Assembly: GCF_963678635.1 (NCBI RefSeq)
Contig: NC_087068.1
Location: 17,301,872-17,365,871 of the forward strand
Source: Symsagittifera roscoffensis
Lineage: Eukaryota > Xenacoelomorpha > Acoela > Convolutidae
Length of the DNA: 64,000 nt
Direction of reading: 5' to 3'
The position numbers and the translations under genes were made by a program. Within the stretch, counting starts at the first letter, position 1, and each line of letters starts with the position of its first letter. The notes beneath the pieces are model-generated. The model was not told the DNA's origin. It saw only the letters and a list, made by a program, of their open reading frames with translations, and did no database searches. Below are positions 56,692-64,000 of this stretch, piece by piece.

Positions 56692-57672
56692 GTAACATTC
56701 GCCCGGAAGATACATATCGACGGATAACAAAACTAAGTCTTAAGACGACTGGCTAGCGTCTAAACAAAGCTTCGCATGTTTTTCACCGTCTCTACCAAGC
56801 CAGTACTTTTCGGTGGTCCTTTCTAACATCGGGTCGACAAAAACGTTACTATTCTTCGGCTTCGACCAGAACGCTCAAATTAACTAGATTACATGCAAAA
56901 ATAGTGAGCTCATGGCTGGGTCTCAGTATCCCCAGACCACGAGGTCACTCCTAAAAACAGGGCTACTACTTATTATATTACTATTGTTTTTGTTCAGTAG
57001 ATAAAAATCATCATCTCCATCGAAGATGGATCAACCCTTTCCCCCAACTCCTAGCACCTCATCCTTGTCAAAACTAATCAAAATATCAGTTAAATTCAAG
57101 TCAGGACATGACAGGATGCTAAAATTCAATACAAGTTCATAAAAGTCCACGTCCCGAGACCCTTCCGGATTCTTGAATCCGATGAATCAAGCTTCTTAAT
57201 ATCCAGTTCACAATAACTCGGAAGGCTGGGTTTTACCCTTCACCGTTGCTCGCAACGGCCTTGCAACTATTGTAACAGCACAATAGTTGCAACTCGGAAC
57301 GTCCTCTGCTGTTCGGTAGTTCGTTGTTGTTTTTTAGTCTCGATTTCGTACTGTTCGTAATCGCAGATAAAAGTTGTTATGTTTCTTTCTGCTATTTTAG
57401 CTAAAATGGCCGTCTCTGACGTTTCTCAGAAATATGACGTCATAATTCGAATTTTTAAAAATTAGAATTCCAGAATCTTCTAGCCTTCACCGTTTGGCTA
57501 ATCGTTCAAATAACGTCCTTATCCGTTCTAAATCGCCAATCCGGAAGGTTCACTGCTAAAATCCTGAATTCTGCAGAGACTGCATTTTGGCCATTCTGGT
57601 CGAATGTCACATACTCCCCGGACAGTCCGGTCAATGTCCTCATTGAATCGCGCAATGTTCCAAATGGTTACA
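56692..57672 (-). repeat. Element 3 3' LTR (start tentative)
   Basis: About 981 bases if it starts at TGTAAC (57672 on the minus strand) and ends GTTACA (56692), a six-base inverted repeat typical of LTR ends (TG...CA). It contains the same conserved TCCGGGGAGTATGTG (about 57611-57625) and double hairpin as element 1. The end is well supported; the start is an inference. Confidence 0.55.
57243..57292 (-). promoter_or_regulatory. Two adjacent hairpins in the element 3 LTR
   Basis: The same two stems as at 24060-24109 of element 1: CCGTTGC/GCAACGG and TTGCAACTATTG/CAATAGTTGCAA. The loop of the long stem reads TAACAGCA on the plus strand and differs from element 1, while all 24 stem bases are unchanged. 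Surrounding LTR sequence has diverged noticeably. Confidence 0.7.
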
Positions 57673-58431
57673 GTGTCATCGAACAGAATTTACAAAATGC
57701 ACGAAATTACTTTTACCTACGTCACATCGACTCACTGCAGAATATAAATGGCATCATACTACATCACTATAGCCTTCAAATTCTTTCATTAATCTGCACA
57801 TTGAGGATATGACTTAAGATAAAACATATTTTCTGACTTCCAGTGTCAATATCCCGATTGAAACTTTTTCTCCTAGATTTAAAAGGTGTTGGCTTGCAGG
57901 ACAGTCCTGCCAACCAACAAGCTAAAATTATCCTACTATGCTCCTTCCCTTCGGAAATCTTGCTTGTTTATTGTCCTGAATATTAAAACTAAGAAACTTT
58001 GTGGTTAGAAAGAACAATGCAACAACCTCCCTCCTCAAGAAGTTACTCCAGTTTTTCATGTCACCACAAAGTGATCAGTCTTCCTAAGTGATTAAAAACA
58101 ATCATGCAGGCTGGAATATTTAAATATACTCTTCCCTCAAGCCTTTCTAAATAAATAATAAGTGAGTGTCTCTAAAGCCACTTCAACTAAAACCAAAATG
58201 CAAATTTATAAATGCAACAATTTCCAAACTCAACTTAAATGTTTCAGTTTTCAATTACAACTTGGTTGCTTGGTTTCTCACTTGAGTTTTTCACACACAT
58301 AAAACAATTCTGAGTTTTAACTTTTCTTCATCATCCCTTTGTTCTCTTCTTTTTTCGTCGTTTAGAAGTTCTAAAACTTCTAAATTCTTCTAATTTTCTT
58401 TCTTGTTGCCTCTTGTTTTCTCGACCATTCA
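57673..58431 (-). other. Element 3 3' non-coding region
   Basis: Sequence between the tentative LTR start and the end of the accessory frame, homologous to 22916-23673 of element 1. No gene. Its beginning (around 58380-58440) matches the fragment at 35786-35855 better than it matches element 1. Confidence 0.65.
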
Positions 58432-61400
58432 TCAATGCTCCAATTCCTCCTCCTGTGACGCTGACTCTGCACTCTCGGTCTCCGTGTCTTGTAGCACGTC
58501 ATTGACTATCCTGACGCTGTTGGAAACCGTCCTCCAACACTTCTGCTCTTCCACCCTCTGTTTACAGCAAGGTAGGGGATCCACGTTTGATTCTCTGTTT
58601 CTACAGAAGCTGTTGTGGAGACACAACGTCACGTTTCTCTCCAAATCTTCTTTCAGCATCTCTGCCTTCTCATTTCCACTACGCTCGCTCGTCCTGGAAA
58701 TTCTTTTCACAGCGGTGGTCACTGCATTCCGATGGGTCACGAAAGCTCGCTTGAAAGCTCCTGCCCCAATGTCCAGCTGATATTCACTGTACACTCTGCC
58801 ATGTTTCGACATATGCTTTTTCGCATACTCGTACAACCATGCAGTCATGTTAGCTCTGAACCATGGCATCAATCGTTTTCTTGCCCATATCTTCTTCACT
58901 TCCATCGGAATGTTTAGAACTTTGCACATTGTCTCGAAAAGATCTAAATCTTTTAGACAATCTAATTTCTGCAATTGTTCTCTCGTCGGTGCCTCCTGTC
59001 TATTATTTTCTCTCACATGAGCTTCCAGCCATCGTATCGCCATCATAACTCCCACTATCACTATTGTTATGGGCTGTGATGAATCTGGTAAACCCATGGA
59101 GAGCAGCTCTCCAGAGTCCCAGATCAACACCAGATTACTACGCTTGGGATACCACCAGGTCTGCAGCAAGCAGTGGCAAGGAAACTCGTCATGTGTCAAC
59201 ATGATGCTCCTCCAATTCCGTTTTCCCGAAGCTTCCAGCAATGGCTCCACTTCCATCATCACTCGGTGGATCTCATCGTTCTCATCTACTGCATTGTAAT
59301 CTGTGACAGTTGATCCTCTCTGTTTCTGTTTTTCAAAGTCACTGAAGTTCCCGCTCACATATCCCATGAACTTCTTTCCTAGTATTGACTCCAACTCCTC
59401 TTTGGTTCTTTCTGGAACTGCTGAGAAAATCTTACACAGTAACTCGTAAGACTTTTCAGACATTCTTGCCAACCTCACGCACTTCGGCACTGAAAAGGCT
59501 TGATCCACAATCGTTCTTGTACTCTTCACATCCACAGCTACGAAATGTACAGGATACTTGCTCTTGCACATTGGAGCCAACATTGAACCCACCAAATATC
59601 GTGCTCCTGATGGTCTACAATAAGTTTCGCTGTGTCTGATGTTCATCTCCGTTTCGATTGCTTCCCTCCATTTTCCTATATACTTCTGCTCAGTCTGCAG
59701 AACTCCTGGGAATACTTCTACGCTGATGGCTGTGACCATCTCATGTTTCTGTTCTAGATTCAATAGTGACTCTAAAGAACCAAACATGCTGTAGAATCCT
59801 AGTGCTGTCACTAGATTCACATCGGTTCCTCCATGGCAATCTGCTATCAGTTCCGTTTCCGTTCTTGCTTTCATCACTACATTTCCAAACAATACCGTCA
59901 ACTGCTTGTGTTGTTTCTCCAGGGTTTTCACACAGTCTAGGCTTCCACAAACGTGACCCTCTAGTCCACAGACTTCCGCCAGACAGCTACCAGGTTTGAC
60001 CCAGTCTTCTGGTCCCCAGCCAGGCAACTCCACTCTATCTTCTCCGTTGCTCTTAGAGGCTGTTATCATCACATTATATATGATGTTGAGGTCACGCAGG
60101 TTACAGTCCACATTCAGTTCCCTCTGTATGTCCTGTGTCGCCCGTAATATTGAGTCAGCGTTGGGACTAGGACACCACGATGGCTTCATCAATTCCCACA
60201 CTGCCATCAAGCTCGTTCTCAGTAATTCATCTGAGAATCCCAACCCAAATTCCACTCTCTTGTCGGATTTTGGTACTGAAGGTGCAGTCACCTCTTCTTC
60301 CAAGACTAATCCCAATTTGGCCTGTGGATTGTTAACGCTCTTAGTCGTCACAATTCTGGACGTCCAGAATCTTAGTAACACCGCCTGCTCATAATCAAAG
60401 AAGCAATCACGTATGTCTTCACTCAGGAAAGGATTGTATGCTATCCCTATAATCCCGGACACATAGCTATATGACTTCTTCTTGATCGGTCCACAGTATT
60501 CACTGGATTTTGGCAATGCTCCCATAGATTCTTTAGTGAGCCTCAACTCCTTGTTTGAGAATCTCCTGATCTCGTCTATCTTTTTCATGGGTTCCAATTC
60601 TTCAGGTTCTTTCATGTTCACCCTCATCGGCTTACTTTGCTGCATATCCAGCATTGCTAGCAAGAACATGGCTTTCGTTCGCTCATCGCCTTCCTTCAAC
60701 ATTTTAACACAAGTGCTTAATGCAGGTACTGAAATCTGCTCTATCAGGAATCGAATGAAACAGAGAGCGTCTCTCCGCTTTGCACACGCTACTGCTGCTC
60801 CCTCCTGGACTATCAGATCCCTCAGATTCGTCATAAGGAAAACTTTTTCCTCCTTTGATCTCTTCCTTTCTCCCGAATCATATTCTTCGCGAGTCAGTCC
60901 CATCATGCACCAGGCGAGCCTGAGTTGTAATTCTGTCCTTACGTAAGGTACTGCCACGAGAGCATGTATTCTTGGCGTAGTCCTCATTTCCTCTTCGAAA
61001 TACCTCAATACTACTGCTTTCCATGGAAGGCTCACCAACTGCTCGATCGTCTCCGCCTGTACGTCAGACGACGCCAAAGTTCCGTACGCCTTCTGCTTGA
61101 GGGTGGTGCCTTGCAACATTGTTTCCAGATAACCCTCCATGGCTTTTTCTTCTTCCAGGGCCATTACATGCCCTCTAGCCGAGTTTCGGTATTCCAACAT
61201 CTCCATGTATCCACCGGTGGGTTCATCTATCGACACTGTCTCAGACACTGTCAGTCTGTTGTATTCCACTGGTGTTAGTTGTCCTGCAACACTTCCCTTT
61301 CCATGATTCATTGGAGATGGCTTGAAGTCCCTCATTTTACTCTCTCCACATTGACTGAGTATTTCCATTTCTAAAGTCGCTCCAGTCAGAGTGCGGTCAC

Positions 61401-63978
61401 TCCTTTTGGATTTATAACCGGTTGACTTTAACCCCGCCATGAGAATGGGTGGCACCATCCCTATATCAGTTAATATTCTATCTGTGCCAGACAATTGGTA
61501 ATCACCTTGCCCCAAATCCATGACTTCCTCGACTCGTTTTCTTTTCGCTGAGTTACCAGCTTTCATCGATATTTCCGAATCCGCTTTCGTCTTTCCAATC
61601 CTCCTCGGCATCACTCTGCTGCCTAACTTCATTTTCATCGCATTGATTTTGTCAATCACCATTTTCGATCGCATCGTTCCTCTCCTGGTCCTTGACAGGT
61701 ACACCACCTCTCCTTCATTGTCCTGCGGTGTTATCTTGATGGGAGAATTCGCTTCACTCTCATCAGTGGCGGAGTCGATCAATAACTCACTCAGTCTCCC
61801 TTCACACTCATCAAGCTTGTCAAGTACTTCTCTCATCAAGGGTTGATTGAGACCTGTTTTGAGAATGGACTGGGTCCCATAGCTCTGAATCACAGTCCAG
61901 ACTTCTTCCATGAACGCCACTCTGTCCAGCTTACATCCCGTCCTACTCTCGTGGTCTCGGTGATGTACTTCCCATTCTTCTTCGGGTAGCGTTCCCAAGA
62001 AAGGTACTCTGGCTGAGGCCTCTATTCTTCTCCTCCGAGGTGATTCCATGAGGATTCTCTGATCGTCATTTCTTGTATTGCCAGGAGAGCTGCTCTCCGG
62101 CAAATTCCGTTTCATCTCCTCAAAGGCTGACGGAGGTTCCAGTGTCGAGATGCCTTCATCCGCTGGCTCAGTCGTTTCCAACGTGTCTGCATTATTCTCA
62201 AGATCACTGAAGATATTGAAATCCAGGCTGGATGTTCCTCCTGTCGATGCCCTGTCGTCTTCCCCACCAGCTTGATCTTGTTGCATAGGTTCTTCAGTCT
62301 GACGGTTTCCACCCTGTCCGTCATCTCCTTCTGACTTGTCCCTATTCGAGTTCGATGGTCCTTGTTTGTCATTGTCAGCTTCTTCCTGGAATCTCGGTAT
62401 GAGCAATGTACCGGCTGATTTATCTTCCTCTTCTCCATGGACCACTTTGATTTCTTCGCAGCCGAAGGGTGCTAGGAAAATTCTCGTCTGCAATATTCCC
62501 GCAACTTTCATCTCTTTTCTCACACTGGTCAGGATTACTGAGGCTTCAGGCAATTCAGTCCTGCCTCTCATCCTCATTGGAGCTAAGCCTAGTCCCCTCC
62601 ATTCCTCATCAAATCCTTCAGGCTTGGGAGTAGCGGCGTTGCTTATTCGCCTTCTCGTCGCTTGATCCGTGTACGCAAATCGTGTGTACTGTAACACGGC
62701 GGCATTTCTCCCCACGAAGTATGGATCCATCGTCGCCGAGAAATTCCCTACTCTCCTTTCATTGGTTTCGAATGCTCTCAACCTAGGAGTTTGTACTACG
62801 GAGACTGCTCCGAGCAACATCCTTCTTATCAGAGGGAATTCGGGGATTGCTTCGGGTAGCTTCTTGTAATCGCCCCAATCCTTCGTCTCTTCTCTCACCT
62901 TGTGATACGCTGCTGTGAGACGAGGCACTCTGGTCATTTCGCCATTCGTTTTGTCATAGGGCCTCAGATTCCAAAGCTTTGGAAACACCTCGATGTGCCC
63001 TCTTTCTACTTCTCCCATGCGGTCACAGAAGTGATCGTCAAAATTGATGACTGTCATCTCTGGCTCCGATATTTTCGCAAATAACAGATCTTCACTCATG
63101 AGCTCTCGCAATGCGTGCTGCTCACACCAGTTCAGTGTACTACCGTCCACTGCCGATATGAGGTTCAGGTGCAACACCGACCTCCTATATGCTTCCACTT
63201 TAACGTCAGGGAACGCAAAGGTGACTGCTGGTCCATAGATCACTGTCACGAACTCCGTGACTCCTCTGATCAGCGCCAAGGGATCGATTCTCATAGCTAA
63301 GCTCAAATCTGTTAACAGCGGCATGCCTCCAACATGTCGTCTAACATCTTCCTCTCTTTCAATTGTCTCGTCTTCTCCGGTTCCAAAGCGATTTTGCTGC
63401 AAGAGATACTGGATAAGAGTGTGTCTCAGGTCTCTTATTTTGTTCCACGAGTCTGTGGATTTCTTCATATCCAGATTCCTCACTCTCTCTTTCATCTGCT
63501 CTGGACAACGTGCCAGTTTCATCAGCCCTCCCAAGTTTCCGTGGGTTATTGCGATCAACGTCAAAAGTCCATCTAGTCGCAGGTTCTGTATTCCATCCGT
63601 AAGCAGTATCACCGGTCCTTTCACGAAATTCTCCGCTCCAAATGTTACAAACAGGGCTATTAATTCCACTATCGATACTTTCACTACCGCTTGGAGGAAT
63701 TCCTTTATCAAGTAGTGCGAGACTTTCGGGTAGACTTTTGCCAAGAAGGACGCGGTCCATCCGGCTCCCAACCCTTCTAGCATGCTGTCTGTCCTTTCAA
63801 ATCCCTCCTGTCCTTTCACTTCCTGGGTCCAGAAGGTTTCCAGAGTAATCTGACACATTCTGTTCACGAACTCAGCTGTCTTTTCTCCGGCATTTTCCGC
63901 CAGGTTCACCTCCTTCAACAAGTAGGCGTATATCTTAGTGATCATTACTGGGCCTTGCTGAAAAGCATCTGCACCCAA
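58432..63978 (-). CDS. Element 3: giant accessory protein, unknown function
   Basis: A continuous open frame of 1,848 codons in the window; the true start lies to the right, because the first codons already match the interior of element 1. It is mostly hydrophilic. Segments in order: a helical part with GGMPLLTDLSLAMRIDPLAL and YGPAVTFAFPD; a long acidic low-complexity stretch (about residues 520-690); a basic part (SKRSDRTLTGAT); a helical part with PGSCLAEVCGLEGHVCGSLD, where a CX4CX6CX4C cluster could bind zinc; SVPKCVRLARMS; PCHCLLQTWWYPKRSNLVLI; and LHNSFCRNRES with a Cys-rich acidic end. There is no signal peptide, membrane span or known enzyme motif. Its length alone exceeds most whole gypsy polyproteins. 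Confidence 0.8.
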   Translation of the reverse strand: MGADAFQQGPVMITKIYAYLLKEVNLAENAGEKTAEFVNRMCQITLETFWTQEVKGQEGFERTDSMLEGLGAGWTASFLAKVYPKVSHYLIKEFLQAVVKVSIVELIALFVTFGAENFVKGPVILLTDGIQNLRLDGLLTLIAITHGNLGGLMKLARCPEQMKERVRNLDMKKSTDSWNKIRDLRHTLIQYLLQQNRFGTGEDETIEREEDVRRHVGGMPLLTDLSLAMRIDPLALIRGVTEFVTVIYGPAVTFAFPDVKVEAYRRSVLHLNLISAVDGSTLNWCEQHALRELMSEDLLFAKISEPEMTVINFDDHFCDRMGEVERGHIEVFPKLWNLRPYDKTNGEMTRVPRLTAAYHKVREETKDWGDYKKLPEAIPEFPLIRRMLLGAVSVVQTPRLRAFETNERRVGNFSATMDPYFVGRNAAVLQYTRFAYTDQATRRRISNAATPKPEGFDEEWRGLGLAPMRMRGRTELPEASVILTSVRKEMKVAGILQTRIFLAPFGCEEIKVVHGEEEDKSAGTLLIPRFQEEADNDKQGPSNSNRDKSEGDDGQGGNRQTEEPMQQDQAGGEDDRASTGGTSSLDFNIFSDLENNADTLETTEPADEGISTLEPPSAFEEMKRNLPESSSPGNTRNDDQRILMESPRRRRIEASARVPFLGTLPEEEWEVHHRDHESRTGCKLDRVAFMEEVWTVIQSYGTQSILKTGLNQPLMREVLDKLDECEGRLSELLIDSATDESEANSPIKITPQDNEGEVVYLSRTRRGTMRSKMVIDKINAMKMKLGSRVMPRRIGKTKADSEISMKAGNSAKRKRVEEVMDLGQGDYQLSGTDRILTDIGMVPPILMAGLKSTGYKSKRSDRTLTGATLEMEILSQCGESKMRDFKPSPMNHGKGSVAGQLTPVEYNRLTVSETVSIDEPTGGYMEMLEYRNSARGHVMALEEEKAMEGYLETMLQGTTLKQKAYGTLASSDVQAETIEQLVSLPWKAVVLRYFEEEMRTTPRIHALVAVPYVRTELQLRLAWCMMGLTREEYDSGERKRSKEEKVFLMTNLRDLIVQEGAAVACAKRRDALCFIRFLIEQISVPALSTCVKMLKEGDERTKAMFLLAMLDMQQSKPMRVNMKEPEELEPMKKIDEIRRFSNKELRLTKESMGALPKSSEYCGPIKKKSYSYVSGIIGIAYNPFLSEDIRDCFFDYEQAVLLRFWTSRIVTTKSVNNPQAKLGLVLEEEVTAPSVPKSDKRVEFGLGFSDELLRTSLMAVWELMKPSWCPSPNADSILRATQDIQRELNVDCNLRDLNIIYNVMITASKSNGEDRVELPGWGPEDWVKPGSCLAEVCGLEGHVCGSLDCVKTLEKQHKQLTVLFGNVVMKARTETELIADCHGGTDVNLVTALGFYSMFGSLESLLNLEQKHEMVTAISVEVFPGVLQTEQKYIGKWREAIETEMNIRHSETYCRPSGARYLVGSMLAPMCKSKYPVHFVAVDVKSTRTIVDQAFSVPKCVRLARMSEKSYELLCKIFSAVPERTKEELESILGKKFMGYVSGNFSDFEKQKQRGSTVTDYNAVDENDEIHRVMMEVEPLLEASGKRNWRSIMLTHDEFPCHCLLQTWWYPKRSNLVLIWDSGELLSMGLPDSSQPITIVIVGVMMAIRWLEAHVRENNRQEAPTREQLQKLDCLKDLDLFETMCKVLNIPMEVKKIWARKRLMPWFRANMTAWLYEYAKKHMSKHGRVYSEYQLDIGAGAFKRAFVTHRNAVTTAVKRISRTSERSGNEKAEMLKEDLERNVTLCLHNSFCRNRESNVDPLPCCKQRVEEQKCWRTVSNSVRIVNDVLQDTETESAESASQEEELEH

Positions 63979-64000
63979 TGCCGCTACTCTCGGATTCAGG

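Larger units (their letters stand above)
56692..64000 (-). mobile_element. Element 3: family A element, 3' part
   Basis: It starts at the LTR end (TGTAACATTCGCCCGG on the plus strand at 56692) and runs on the minus strand through LTR, 3' non-coding region and the large accessory frame, which leaves the window at its right edge. It is homologous to 15955-24662 of element 1. No break is seen in the visible part. The upstream parts (gag, pol, macro-like and SGNH domains) would lie beyond 64000. It is inserted in the 5' LTR of element 2 and is therefore younger than element 2. Confidence 0.85.

Noticed and set aside
58432-63978. Envelope gene
   Set aside because: No signal peptide, membrane span, fusion peptide or furin-type site is visible; the protein is hydrophilic and cytosolic in character.

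Overview
The window is eukaryotic, probably from a small invertebrate animal, and is filled almost entirely by LTR retrotransposons. No host protein gene, tRNA, rRNA or CRISPR array was recognised. A nematode is a reasonable guess: the RNase H and integrase wording resembles elements common in nematodes, and T-rich TTTTCAG-like acceptor sequences occur. The taxon cannot be fixed from this sequence. LAYOUT. 1-766: nothing recognised. 767-5260 (minus): an old, badly broken BEL/Pao element. 5640-24662 (plus): element 1, a Ty3/gypsy-type element of 'family A' whose visible part starts at the protease and ends with a 3' LTR. 23447-35785: a direct duplication with a 6.39 kb unit, made of family A LTR sequence, a 2.6 kb non-coding segment, a family A 3' tail and a family B 3' end. 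36448-56691 (minus): element 2, of the related 'family B', about 20 kb, with gag, protease, RT, RNase H and a very long accessory region. 56692-64000 (minus): element 3, family A, running off the window edge. The layers are nested: element 2 lies in a family A LTR, and element 3 lies in the 5' LTR of element 2. WHAT IS UNUSUAL. A normal Ty3/gypsy element is 5-9 kb and stops after integrase. Both families here continue for another 10-11 kb in the sense direction. After integrase come an acidic tail, a domain that reads as a macro (ADP-ribose-binding) domain of the TARG1/Poa1 type, a coiled-coil protein with an SGNH/GDSL hydrolase domain, a second SGNH-like domain, and then a very large protein region of about 1,850 residues that I cannot assign. 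The order is the same in both families although their proteins differ strongly, so the accessory block has probably been maintained by selection. This is the strongest candidate for an undescribed system. No envelope-like protein was seen. A plausible but unproven reading is that gag and pol make the particle and copy the RNA, while the accessory products (two hydrolase folds and a nucleotide-binding fold) act on host or particle components. SGNH domains behind coiled coils are known from ORF1 proteins of CR1/L2 LINEs, and macro domains in RNA viruses remove host ADP-ribose marks. AGE AND STATE. The BEL/Pao copy is ancient, with many breaks. Element 1 is broken in roughly ten places and element 2 in a few; the visible part of element 3 looks whole. 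Elements 1 and 3 differ by about 5% of residues in a stretch compared by eye. The 6.39 kb duplication and a 1.1 kb internal duplication in element 1 are nearly identical between copies and therefore recent.
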